Both the position numbers and the translations under genes were made by a program. This document shows positions 38,780-47,385 of a DNA stretch of 64,000 nucleotides, one piece after another. The notes under the pieces are model-generated. The model did no database searches, was not told where the DNA came from, and worked only from the letters and a program-made list of their open reading frames with translations. Source of the stretch: Morococcus cerebrosus (GTDB lineage Bacteria; Pseudomonadota; Gammaproteobacteria; Burkholderiales; Neisseriaceae); the NCBI RefSeq assembly GCF_022749515.1, contig NZ_CP094242.1, positions 930,001 to 994,000 on the forward strand. The letters run 5' to 3'. Position 1 is the stretch's first letter; each line of letters starts with the position of its first letter.

Positions 38780-39535
38780 ATGAACATCTTGATTTCCAAT
38801 GACGACGGGTACTCTTCGCAGGGCATAGCCATTTTGGCCAGGGTGGCGGCGGAGTTTGCCAATGTCCGCATCGTTGCTCCCGAACGCGACCGAAGCGGCG
38901 TCAGCAATTCTTTGACACTCGACCGCCCTTTGCAAATGAAGCAGGCGGCAAACGGGTTTTATTATGTTGACGGTACGCCCACCGACTGTATTCATGTGGG
39001 TTGTCATGTGCTTTCGGATTTTAAACCCGATTTGGTCCTTTCAGGCATCAATAATGGTGCGAACATGGGAGACGATACGCTTTATTCGGGAACGGTTGCC
39101 GCAGCGACCGAAGCCTTCCTGATGGGCATTCCTGCCGTTGCGTTGTCTTTGAACGATACGCGGGGGCGTTATTGGCAGACGGCGGAACAGGCGGCTTGGA
39201 TGATATTGGAGCGGTTGTTGAAAAATCCTCCTAAAACGCCTGTCCTTTGGAACATCAATATTCCCGCCGTACCGCCGGATGCGGTACAAGGTATCAAAAC
39301 AACGCGGTTGGGGCGGCGGCATCATGAGCAAAGCGTTATCCCGATGAAGAATCCCCGCGGTGAGTCTATTTATTGGATAGGTCCCGTCGGCGATATTTCT
39401 GATCGGGAGCAAGGTACGGATTTCGGGGAGTGTGAGGCGGGCTTTATCACGGTTACACCGCTGCAAATCGATTTGACTTCCTACCGCCATATGGATGCAG
39501 TCAGCGGATTTTGGCAGGACGGTAAAGAGGGATAA
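38780..39535 (+). CDS. surE: 5'/3'-nucleotidase SurE
   Basis: Metal-dependent phosphatase for nucleoside monophosphates and short polyphosphates, stationary-phase survival. 251 residues; [12 protein letters not shown] holds the metal-binding Asp-Asp pair, with Ser and Asn ligands in [17 protein letters not shown] and [22 protein letters not shown]. Normal length. Precedes nlpD as in many proteobacteria, but here a terminator separates them. Confidence 0.95.
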   Translation: MNILISNDDGYSSQGIAILARVAAEFANVRIVAPERDRSGVSNSLTLDRPLQMKQAANGFYYVDGTPTDCIHVGCHVLSDFKPDLVLSGINNGANMGDDTLYSGTVAAATEAFLMGIPAVALSLNDTRGRYWQTAEQAAWMILERLLKNPPKTPVLWNINIPAVPPDAVQGIKTTRLGRRHHEQSVIPMKNPRGESIYWIGPVGDISDREQGTDFGECEAGFITVTPLQIDLTSYRHMDAVSGFWQDGKEG

Positions 39536-39626
39536 GCACACAGATTTCTGTTTTTTTTGCCGAGTGTTTTCAGACGATCTTTTTGTTCTGAAACAGGCGC
39601 GGCAAGCCGATTTTAACAGTCCCTAA

Positions 39627-39662
39627 CCGCCCCGATACTTGAGGGGCGGGCTTATTTTTATT
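39627..39662 (+). terminator. Rho-independent terminator after surE
   Basis: CCGCCCC-GATACTTGA-GGGGCGG with a T-rich end (CTTATTTTTATT). Not a DUS; about 90 bp after the surE stop. Confidence 0.7.
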
Positions 39663-39711
39663 ATGATATGCACCAATCAAGACAATAACCCCGATATAAA
39701 GGTCATCGATT

Positions 39712-40608
39712 ATGTTGAAAAAAACCGCATTTTATGCCGCTTTCGCCCTGACATTGGGCGCATGTACCAGCCAGCAACCTGCCCCCGTCGTCGTCGGTAA
39801 TGCCGGTTCCGGTACTTCTTCCAATCCTTATGGTGCGACCCCTTACGGCACAAATGCGCCGGCAGCCAACGATGCCCCTTATACTCCTCCTTCCGCTCCC
39901 GCTGTCAACAACAGCTATACGCCTCCTGTTTCCGGTGGTGCCTATGTTCCGTCCTATGCTCCGGTTGACATCAATGCAGCAACGCATACTGTCGTCCGTG
40001 GCGATACCGTTTACAATATTTCCAAACGCTACCATATTACCCAAGACAATCTGCGTGAATGGAATGGTTTGACTGACAACAACATCAGCGTCGGACAAAA
40101 TCTGCGCGTCAAACCGGCCGGTTATACTGCCCCTGCTTCGACTGCGGCAGCCAAACCGTCATATTCTGCACCTGCACCCGTTGCCAAGCCTGCTCCCGCA
40201 CCTCTCAATACGCCGACAGTTGCTACCGGTGCAACCCGTACAGTCAGCGGCATTACATGGCAACGTCCGACCAACGGTAACGTTCTTGCCAACTTTGGCG
40301 GCAGCAATAAAGGCGTGGACATCGGCGGTAATGCTGGTCAGCCCGTCGTAGCTGCCGCAGACGGTAAAGTGGTTTATGCAGGCTCGGGTTTGCGCGGTTA
40401 TGGCAACCTTGTCATCATCCAACACAACTCCTCATTCTTGAGCGCATACGGACACAACCAACGTCTGCTCGTCAATGAAGGACAAAATGTCAAACGCGGA
40501 CAAACCATTGCACAAATGGGTAATACCGATGCCAACCGTACTCAACTTCACTTCGAAGTCCGTCAAAACGGCAAACCGGTCAATCCTGCCACTTATATCG
40601 CATTCTGA
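39712..40608 (+). CDS. nlpD: NlpD-like lipoprotein (LysM and degenerate LytM/M23 domain)
   Basis: Outer-membrane lipoprotein that activates the amidase AmiC for cell separation. 298 residues: signal peptide with lipobox LGAC, a Pro/Ala/Tyr-rich linker, LysM ([19 protein letters not shown], about 91-135), second linker and a LytM domain (about 188-298). The catalytic H-x3-D motif reads NKGVD and the H-x-H motif reads QLHFEV, so two metal ligands are missing; this is the usual state of NlpD-type activators rather than active peptidases. Adjacent to surE as expected for nlpD. Confidence 0.9.
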   Translation: MLKKTAFYAAFALTLGACTSQQPAPVVVGNAGSGTSSNPYGATPYGTNAPAANDAPYTPPSAPAVNNSYTPPVSGGAYVPSYAPVDINAATHTVVRGDTVYNISKRYHITQDNLREWNGLTDNNISVGQNLRVKPAGYTAPASTAAAKPSYSAPAPVAKPAPAPLNTPTVATGATRTVSGITWQRPTNGNVLANFGGSNKGVDIGGNAGQPVVAAADGKVVYAGSGLRGYGNLVIIQHNSSFLSAYGHNQRLLVNEGQNVKRGQTIAQMGNTDANRTQLHFEVRQNGKPVNPATYIAF

Positions 40609-40620
40609 TGAACAAATTGA

Positions 40621-40650
40621 AGGCCGCCCGATTATTCGGGCGGCCTTTTA
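40621..40650 (+). terminator. Rho-independent terminator after nlpD
   Basis: AGGCCGCCCG-ATTATT-CGGGCGGCCT followed by TTTAAATT; a perfect 10-bp GC-rich stem. Confidence 0.9.
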
Positions 40651-40705
40651 AATTAAATCCGTAATTCACAGCGCGGATGAAAATGTAGGTCTCCCTGTTT
40701 CGGTG

Positions 40706-40910
40706 TGTAGGAAATCGTCGCGTTGTTTACACTTTTTCTACGGCGGACAGCTTTTGTTTTTGCTTGAATGATTCTTAGACAGCTATCCGGCATTATCAAG
40801 AACAGAGCGGGTTTCCCGTGTCTATCGACATTCTTGACAATGCCGGATAGCTGCTCAAACGGGTCTTCAGGCAAAAGCCAAAAGTGTAAACAACACTGTT
40901 GATTTCTACA
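40706..40910. mobile_element. Miniature element (MITE) with IS481-like terminal repeats
   Basis: 205 bp without coding capacity. Its ends, TGTAGGAAATCG then CGTTGTTTACACTTTT on the left and (reverse strand) TGTAGAAATC then GTGTTGTTTACACTTTT on the right, form inverted repeats of about 31 bp that resemble the ends of the insertion sequence at 2836-3713. Inside, 22-bp arms at 40781-40802 and 40831-40852 pair with one mismatch, so nearly the whole element is one long hairpin. The transposase of an IS481-type element could mobilise it; that is inference. Confidence 0.7.
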
Positions 40911-41066
40911 GAGTGCCTGTCCGGGTAATTTATCAAAGGGGCTGTTTGAGTAGAACTTTATACCGATATGCTGCCCTAAATATTGGTTTTCAAGAATATA
41001 TACTGTGAAAACGGCCGTATGTATGTTCTTAATTTTTGAAAATGTAAAAATAGAAAAGGAGCGATG

Positions 41067-41405
41067 ATGAAACAATATACCTTAGATCCCAAAGCCTTGT
41101 TGGGCGGGGTGATCAGCAGTGATACTGATCAGGAAATCGTCCAGCTTTCTTTGCAGAAAGACAATGAAATTCCGCCCTATGAAGCCGAAGCGATTATTTT
41201 GTTGATTGTGTTGAACGGTAGTGCGCAAATCTCGACGTCGTCTGAAACTTTACATACCGAAGGCCTGCAAATCGTCCGGATCGAACCCGGCGAGACACAC
41301 AGTATCCGTGCGCTTGAAGATTATACGAATATCTTGGTGATTAAGCAGTTGACTTACGTTGCGGGCTTAAACAAAAAATTGCGTTTCGGAAAATGTTGCC
41401 TGTGA
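41067..41405 (+). CDS. Small cupin-domain protein
   Basis: 112 residues; the central IPPYEAEAIILLIVLNGSAQI, then EGLQIVRIEPGETHSIRAL has the two-motif cupin barrel pattern (P-G-x-x-H-x-h). A metal-binding His set is incomplete, only one His being obvious in the second motif, so a binding rather than catalytic role is possible. AAGGAG lies 5 nt before the ATG at 41067; an ATG 3 bp earlier is too close to it. A DUS-like word occurs within the gene (41237). Function unknown. Confidence 0.75.
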   Translation: MKQYTLDPKALLGGVISSDTDQEIVQLSLQKDNEIPPYEAEAIILLIVLNGSAQISTSSETLHTEGLQIVRIEPGETHSIRALEDYTNILVIKQLTYVAGLNKKLRFGKCCL

Positions 41406-41486
41406 AAATTTTTGCAGTATGGCGGTACTGTTGCGGTAAGTTTGGTGATTCCCATAAAGAACCAGATAGTAGGCGATGTACTGTAC

Positions 41487-41527
41487 AAAGGTCGTCTGAA
41501 GAACAGATAAGGTTTTCAGACGACCTT
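41487..41527 (+). terminator. DUS hairpin after the cupin gene
   Basis: AAAGGTCGTCTGAAGAAC and the inverse GGTTTTCAGACGACCTT with a mismatch at the loop side. Confidence 0.65.
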
Positions 41528-41555
41528 CATCCATAGCGTTTAAACAGGAATCCCC

Positions 41556-42668
41556 ATGCGTACCCTGAAAAACATTCTGACCCTGATGCTCAAAGAGTTC
41601 CGCAGCGAGCTGACTGATCCGGTGCTGATGGTGCTGATTGGGTATATCTTTACAGCCACGATTTATCAGATGGCGCAGGTGGGCGCGGATTTGAAAAATG
41701 CCACCGTCGGCATCATCGACCAAGACCGTTCGGTTTTGTCCATGCGTATCCGCGATGCCGTGCAACATCCGTTTTTCAAACTGGTAGAGGACGTGCGGCG
41801 CGAGGATTCGGACGAATTGATGGATAAGGGCGAGTTCACCTTTATTTTGGAAGTGCCGCCCAATTTTCAGCGCGACATGGCGGCGGGGCGCAATCCTGAT
41901 TTGCAGCTTTTGGTTGATGCGACGTCGATGACGCAGGCGGGGGTGGGCGCTTCGTATCTTTCGCAAATTATCAACCGCGAAATTTACGAATTCACCGGCG
42001 TGACGCGGCCGGAGTTAATCAGCCCCGTCATCAATACTTATTACAATCCCAACGGCGAAAGCGCGTGGTTCATGCCGACTTCGCAAATCGGATCGATGTC
42101 GTGTATGTTGCTGATTTTATTGACGGGGGCAGCGGTTATCCGCGAACGCGAACGCGGTACAATCGAGCATTTGCTGGTGATGCCGGTCAATGCGTTCGAA
42201 CTGATGATGGGCAAAGTGCTGGCAAATGCCGCCGTGATTTGGGTGGCGGCACTGTCGTCGCTGTGGTTTATCGTGCATTTGAGCATAGGCGTGCCGCTCA
42301 TCGGTTCGGTGCCGCTTTATGCGGTAGGGTTGGCGTTGTTCCTGTTTTCGGTGGCGTCGCTGGGCATCATGATTGCCACGTTCGCATCGACGATGGGGCA
42401 GTTCGGTATGCTGATGCTGCCGGTGTATATCGTGATGAACCTGTTTGCCGGCGGCGCATCCCCGCGCAGCAACATGCCGCACACGGCGCAACTGATCAGC
42501 GAATATTGGCCGCTGACGCAGTTTGTGAAATTCTCGCAAGACATCCTGTTCCGCGGCGCGGGGATTGAAATCGTCTGGGGACATATGTTGATCATGGGCT
42601 GTATCGGCGTAGGATTCTTATGGCTGGCATTGTTGCGGTTTCAAGGGATGTTGGAACGGCAGGGTTGA
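41556..42668 (+). CDS. ABC-2 type transporter permease (YhhJ/YbhR-like)
   Basis: 370 residues. TM1 (LMVLIGYIFTATIYQMA), a large periplasmic domain (about 45-165, DLKNATVGIIDQDRS) and five C-terminal helices with the signature VIRERERGTIEHLLVMPVN, typical of the permeases that work with an HlyD-type adaptor, an ATPase with two fused domains and a TolC-like channel. Only this permease and an outer-membrane factor (42993) are present; the ATPase and adaptor genes that normally come first are missing upstream. So either the cluster is split or it was truncated. Confidence 0.88.
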   Translation: MRTLKNILTLMLKEFRSELTDPVLMVLIGYIFTATIYQMAQVGADLKNATVGIIDQDRSVLSMRIRDAVQHPFFKLVEDVRREDSDELMDKGEFTFILEVPPNFQRDMAAGRNPDLQLLVDATSMTQAGVGASYLSQIINREIYEFTGVTRPELISPVINTYYNPNGESAWFMPTSQIGSMSCMLLILLTGAAVIRERERGTIEHLLVMPVNAFELMMGKVLANAAVIWVAALSSLWFIVHLSIGVPLIGSVPLYAVGLALFLFSVASLGIMIATFASTMGQFGMLMLPVYIVMNLFAGGASPRSNMPHTAQLISEYWPLTQFVKFSQDILFRGAGIEIVWGHMLIMGCIGVGFLWLALLRFQGMLERQG

Positions 42669-42713
42669 GGTTGACCCGCCAAGTATTGCTAAAAAGCAAA
42701 CCTGACGGTTTGC

Positions 42714-42834
42714 TGCCCTCTCCCTAGCCCTCTCCCACGGGGAGAGGAGATTGAGGATGCTGAAACCCAACCATTTTTAGGGATTAGACCAATTTGTCCC
42801 CTCTCCCCGTGGGAGAGGGTTAGGGAGAGGGCAG
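42714..42834. repeat. Large inverted repeat with 35-bp arms
   Basis: Arms 42714-42748 and 42800-42834 pair with one mismatch (CTGCCCTCTCCCTAGCCCTC and onward against its inverse) around a 51-bp centre. C-rich repetitive words CCCTCTCCC make it look like a REP-type palindrome. It sits between the permease gene and the outer-membrane factor and could attenuate read-through or stabilise the upstream mRNA. Confidence 0.8.
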
Positions 42835-42992
42835 TAAGCCGCAGGCTTACATTCAGGTTTCTAGGTTTCGCAAAAAATCTTCTGAAAGGTTGTCTGAAAG
42901 GTTGCCCCGTCAAGAGGCTGAGCACACTGAGAACGAGCGAAACAAATTTCGCCAACACGGAACGCTAAAACCTTTTCAAAAAGGAAAATACG

Positions 42993-44447
42993 ATGAAATT
43001 CAATCAAATCCATTTATTGTGTATTGCCGCAGCCTTGGCGCTTGCAGGCTGTAAAAACACAGAAGTTCCGTTAAACAGTCAGGTTGAATTGCCCGAAACA
43101 TTTACGCAGGATGCGGCGGCGAAGGGCGATGCGGACATCGGGGCGTGGTGGCAGCAGTGGAACGATCCGGTGTTAAGCGGATTAATCGCTCAGGGTTTGG
43201 CGCAGGGGCATGATGTGAAAATCGCCGTCAGCCGTCTGAACGAAGCCCGTGCCGTGGCGGGGGCGGCGCGTGCCGATTTGGGGCCGACCGTCGGACTGAG
43301 TGGCAAGGCGATGGCGAATTATAGTCAAATGGATAACCCGCTCGACAGCAATGCCCGCGCGTTGCTTTCGCGTTATCCGCAGACTTCGTCCTTAAACGAC
43401 GATACCATCGATTCTCAAAGTACCACCCTGTACGGAGGACTGACCGCTTCGTGGGAGCCGGATATTTTCGGCAAGAAACGCAGCGACGCCGATGCCGCCC
43501 GCTATGCCGCGCTGGGGCAGCAGGAATTGGCATACGGCGCGCAAATGCTGGTGGCGGGCGATATTGCCGACAATTATTTCAAAGCGCGTGCGGCACAAGG
43601 TCGTCTGAAAACCGCCGACCAAACCGTTGCCACCTTGCGGCGGATGGTGCGCTACATCGAAGGGCGTTTTAAGGCGGGACATGTCAGCGGCTATGAAGTG
43701 AACGAGGCGAAAGTGCAACTGACCGCAGCGGAAGCCAAACGAGCCACGATAGCGGCGGAATACGCCGCTTATGTGCGCAGTATCGCCGTTTTGACCGGCA
43801 ACGTGCCGCAGACGTTTACGCTGCCTGAATCGTCTATCGATGCGTTGGCGCACCAGCCTTCCGCGCCGGGCGGGCAAACGCCGCAAGGCTTGCTGGAACG
43901 CCGCCCCGACCTGCGCGCGCAGGCGGCGCAAGTCAATGCCTATGCCGCCAAATTCGCCAGTGCCAAAGCCGATTTGCTGCCGCGCTTCACCATCAGCTTT
44001 ATGGGGCAGGGCGGACGCATCGGTGTGGACGGCGACCGTTCGCTGACCGGCTGGGCAAGTTTGCTGTCTGTGGGCATACAGACGCCGCTGTTCACCAACG
44101 GCCGCATCAAAGCCAATATCAAAGCCGCCGACGCGCGCCTTCAGACGGCATTGCTGGAATACGACAAACGGCTCCTGACCGCACTGGGCGAAGTCGATAG
44201 TGCGTATCAAGGCGTGGAATCGCTAAGCCGTCAAACCGAACTGCTGCAAACCGCCCATAATCAGGCAGCACGCCATGCTGCCGATACGGAAAAAATGTTC
44301 CGCAACGGCTACAAAACGCTGGATGTTGCCCTCAAAGCCCATATCGCCGAAGGCCAAATGCAGGAAAACCTGATTTCGGCGCAGCTGGCAAGGGCGCAGA
44401 TGCTGGTGTCGCTGTATAAGGCATTGGGCGGAGGCTGGTCGAAATAA
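42993..44447 (+). CDS. Outer-membrane efflux lipoprotein (NodT/TolC family)
   Basis: 484 residues. Lipobox LALAGC, then two tandem outer-membrane efflux protein repeats (about 55-260 and 270-480) containing WWQQWNDPVLSGLIAQGL, LTASWEPDIFGKKRSDADA and LLERRPDLRAQAAQVNAYAA, all standard for RND/ABC efflux exit ducts. Ends with GGGW, the typical last motif. A DUS word inside the gene (43598) encodes GRLK. In Neisseria MtrE has the same architecture; this paralogue is likely partnered with the ABC-2 permease just upstream. Confidence 0.92.
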   Translation: MKFNQIHLLCIAAALALAGCKNTEVPLNSQVELPETFTQDAAAKGDADIGAWWQQWNDPVLSGLIAQGLAQGHDVKIAVSRLNEARAVAGAARADLGPTVGLSGKAMANYSQMDNPLDSNARALLSRYPQTSSLNDDTIDSQSTTLYGGLTASWEPDIFGKKRSDADAARYAALGQQELAYGAQMLVAGDIADNYFKARAAQGRLKTADQTVATLRRMVRYIEGRFKAGHVSGYEVNEAKVQLTAAEAKRATIAAEYAAYVRSIAVLTGNVPQTFTLPESSIDALAHQPSAPGGQTPQGLLERRPDLRAQAAQVNAYAAKFASAKADLLPRFTISFMGQGGRIGVDGDRSLTGWASLLSVGIQTPLFTNGRIKANIKAADARLQTALLEYDKRLLTALGEVDSAYQGVESLSRQTELLQTAHNQAARHAADTEKMFRNGYKTLDVALKAHIAEGQMQENLISAQLARAQMLVSLYKALGGGWSK

Positions 44448-44454
44448 AAAAGCA

Positions 44455-44489
44455 AAAAGGTCGTCTGAAAAATTTCAGACGACCTTTTT
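44455..44489. terminator. DUS hairpin between convergent genes
   Basis: AAAAAGGTCGTCTGAAAAATTTCAGACGACCTTTTT-type stem without a real loop, ends of the efflux gene and uraA. Confidence 0.8.
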
Positions 44490-44499
44490 AAGCTGATGA

Positions 44500-45708
44500 C
44501 TATTGTTCTCTATCCGGCAACAGTATATTCAAAATAATGGCCAATATTGCGCATAAGCCCACTCCGGCAAAGCTTAACGTACCGATTTTGATGACCATGC
44601 CGCCGATACCTGTCGTCAACACCGAGCTGACGATGACCAGATTTTTAGGCAGCATCAAATCAACTTTCGAATCAATCAGCGTTTTCACACCCAAAGATGC
44701 AATCGTACCGAACAAAAGCAGCATAATGCCGCCCATAACAGGCATCGGGATGGAAGCCAAAAACGCATTGAATTTACCGAAAAACGCCATTGCAATGGCA
44801 AAAATCGCCGCCCAAGTCATGATGACAGGATTGCTGTTTTTCGTAATCATCACCGCACCCGTAACCTCGCCGTAAGTCGTTACCGGCGGTCCGCCGATCA
44901 AACCGGCTACGCATACCCCTAAGCCGTCGCCTGCGAGCGTCTTATCCAAACCCGGATCTTTCGTATAGTTTTGACCGGTAACATTTCCAATAGCCATGAT
45001 ACCGCCGATATGCTCGATGGCAGGTGCAATCGCCACCGGCAGCATAAACAATGCAGCCTGCCAGTTGACTTGCGGCGTTTCAAAATGAGGCACTGCAAAC
45101 CAAGGCGCATTGACGATGGCGGCAGTATCTACCAAGCCCATTATCAAAGCCAATGTGTAGCCCGAGGCCACACCGATCAAAATCGGCACCAGTTTCATCA
45201 TGCGGCTGCCAAAAACCGACACTACGACCGTTACCGCAAAGGTAAAACCCGACAAAATCAACGAGTCTGCATAATCAATTACCTGTTTGCCGTCAGCCTG
45301 CCCCATAGCCATACTGCTTGCCGCAGCGGCTACCGACAAACCGATCACCATAATCACCGGCCCGATGACTACCGGCGGCAGCAAGCGGTGAACCGCCGCC
45401 AGCCCGCGCCACCTGATTAAACCCGCGAACACAAAATACATAAAGCCGGCCGCAAATAGGCCAAACATCGTTGAAGGCAGACCCCATTCACCAATCGAGT
45501 AAATAATCGGTGCGATAAAAGCAAATGAAGAACCCAAAAAAATCGGCACCTTACGCCGAGTAACCAATTGGAACAACAATGTCCCAATCCCCGCGCCCAA
45601 CAATGCCAGAGCAGGGTTCAACCCCGTCAGAAGCGGTACAAGCACCATCGCACCGAACGCCACAAACAAAATCTGCGCGCCCGAAACCGCCAATTTAAAC
45701 TGATTCAT
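44500..45708 (-). CDS. uraA: Uracil permease (NCS2 family)
   Basis: Uracil:H+ symporter of the inner membrane. 402 residues, fourteen helices. Family marks: FAFIAPIIYSIGEWG, IEHIGGIMAIGNVTGQNYTK with the Glu and His needed for substrate and proton binding, and GGPPVTTYGEVTGAVMITKN. Length fits UraA rather than the larger xanthine/urate carriers. No upp next to it. A TATAAT at 45743-45748 (minus strand) may be its -10 box. Confidence 0.93.
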   Translation of the reverse strand: MNQFKLAVSGAQILFVAFGAMVLVPLLTGLNPALALLGAGIGTLLFQLVTRRKVPIFLGSSFAFIAPIIYSIGEWGLPSTMFGLFAAGFMYFVFAGLIRWRGLAAVHRLLPPVVIGPVIMVIGLSVAAAASSMAMGQADGKQVIDYADSLILSGFTFAVTVVVSVFGSRMMKLVPILIGVASGYTLALIMGLVDTAAIVNAPWFAVPHFETPQVNWQAALFMLPVAIAPAIEHIGGIMAIGNVTGQNYTKDPGLDKTLAGDGLGVCVAGLIGGPPVTTYGEVTGAVMITKNSNPVIMTWAAIFAIAMAFFGKFNAFLASIPMPVMGGIMLLLFGTIASLGVKTLIDSKVDLMLPKNLVIVSSVLTTGIGGMVIKIGTLSFAGVGLCAILAIILNILLPDREQ

Positions 45709-46395
45709 CCGAAACCTCGTATATTCGATTCAAACGGCGGGAATTATACTGTCTAGGCAGCCGGATGAACATTAATTTAACGCGGATTCAGGATAAAAAA
45801 CAGATTGATAAATGGAAATATCCGATTTTGCAGCACCATTCTTTACTTAATATATAACCACCCTGCTTATAGTTGATACACGAAAAAATCGATGCACAGC
45901 GAGAATGGTTTTAAGTCAGCAATCACTGTATGCGATGAAATGGCAGACTGAAACTTGTCCTGATTATGTATCTATTTCTGTATGCCTTATTAAAATGGAA
46001 GCAGAAATCTGTACATCATCTTAAATGCTATCAATGGTTATCAAATTTACAAAATTTATCAAAATTAGGTTATAGATGGAAGTGGTAAATATCATATAAA
46101 AATAAAATTATAATTTAAGTAATAGTTTTATATAAAATTAATAATTATATTTACTCAGCTGAAACAATGTGTTAAAAAATTTTTCAAATATAAAAAGGTC
46201 GTCTGAAAAATCTTCAGACGATTTTTTTGTTATGTTTACAGTTGTAATGATACGTTTGCTTGAATTAAATACCATTTATCTGAAATAAATTGCTGGTTTA
46301 TGAGAATATGGTATTTTTACAGGAATCAGAAATTGATAATGGATTGTATTTCAGCTGGCCTGATTAATCAGAAATATGTTACAGGAAGAGTAAAA
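45709..46395. other. Long AT-rich gene-free stretch
   Basis: About 690 bp, very A+T-rich from 46020 on. I find no open frame with a ribosome site. Contains the DUS hairpin at 46193-46228 and probably promoters of the flanking divergent genes; otherwise nothing recognised. Confidence 0.5.
46193..46228. terminator. DUS hairpin in AT-rich spacer
   Basis: AAAAAGGTCGTCTGAAAA and TCTTCAGACGATTTTTTT, right arm with CGAT instead of CGACC. No gene ends here, so if functional it isolates the lipoprotein gene from upstream transcription. Confidence 0.5.
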
Positions 46396-47187
46396 GTGGA
46401 ATGTGGAAAAGATAGGGTATTGAAGAAGCTATCAGCTCTAATAGCAGTTTTGGGTTCATTCGCTTTGGCAGCTTGTTATCCATCTTCAGAAAATAAGGAA
46501 GAAGTAGAAATGGACAATCAGATACCCATAACAGGCTTTGAAAGAAATATTAAAATTGATTTGGATGGGACGTTGCTGAGCGTACCTTACGGTTATTTGG
46601 CAGGTTCGTCCCGAAATTCGGCAACAAGATGGATGTCGGATGAGGAAAAAATCTATAAGGGCGGTAGGTTTGATATTTACGTCCATGCCAAACGCAAAGG
46701 AGATTCTTGGATTTTAGAGCCTTTTAATCGGAAGAATAAAGATAAATTTGTTAAGGCATTGAAGGATGGTCTGCCGATGATAGACACTATTTCGATTCAG
46801 AAAAATTCTGAATGCCTTTTAGATCCCAAGTATGTTACGAAAATGATGTTCAGGTACGGTTCAAAAGAAATAACTTCTTATTCTAAAGACTATAAAGCAT
46901 ATGAAAGGTTTAATGCAGAACCGTTCTATCATGAATTTAATTATATTAGAGATGATGAAAATCCAGTAAGAATACAAGTAAGGGATGATGGTAGAAAAAA
47001 TGGAAAAAAACTTAATGAACCACATTTTTCAATCGCAGTTGACTCATGCATAAATGGTTTGTCAGTAGATTATTATCCTAGTATCAGTGTACATGAATAT
47101 GGAAATTTTTCTAAGCAACCTTCTCAACAAGAGTTGATTGAATATCATCTAAAAATAGAGAAATTAATTAAAAGTTTTATCAAGTAA
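46396..47187 (+). CDS. AT-rich lipoprotein of unknown function
   Basis: 263 residues from GTG 46396, chosen because AGGAAG lies 7 nt upstream; TTG 46420 is the alternative. Signal sequence LSALIAVLGSFALAAC with lipobox LAAC. Mature part: FERNIKIDLDGTLLSVPYGYLAG, a polar middle with KGGRFDIYVHAKRKGDSW and a Cys in each half (NSECLLD, VDSCING), and a charged C-terminal helix. Much lower G+C than neighbours. No family recognised. Secreted immunity lipoproteins of toxin systems look similar in size and layout, but no toxin is near. Confidence 0.65.
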   Translation: MECGKDRVLKKLSALIAVLGSFALAACYPSSENKEEVEMDNQIPITGFERNIKIDLDGTLLSVPYGYLAGSSRNSATRWMSDEEKIYKGGRFDIYVHAKRKGDSWILEPFNRKNKDKFVKALKDGLPMIDTISIQKNSECLLDPKYVTKMMFRYGSKEITSYSKDYKAYERFNAEPFYHEFNYIRDDENPVRIQVRDDGRKNGKKLNEPHFSIAVDSCINGLSVDYYPSISVHEYGNFSKQPSQQELIEYHLKIEKLIKSFIK

Positions 47188-47385
47188 TTTTATTTTAGGA
47201 TTCTAACTTATGATTATTTTAAATAGATAACAACAGGCTGAGTTAAAAGGAAAAGAACTGTGTGGAGATGTTCTATCCGAGTTTGCTATATAATCGCGCC
47301 ATCTTTGATGAACAAACATCGTCTGAAAGAACGTCTTAATTTTCAGACGACCTAAAATAAAACCAACATACAAAGGAGCCGAACC

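Noticed and set aside
40706..40910. Structured RNA or riboswitch upstream of the cupin gene
   Set aside because: The terminal repeats match insertion-sequence ends, which explains the fold better; still not excluded that it is transcribed.
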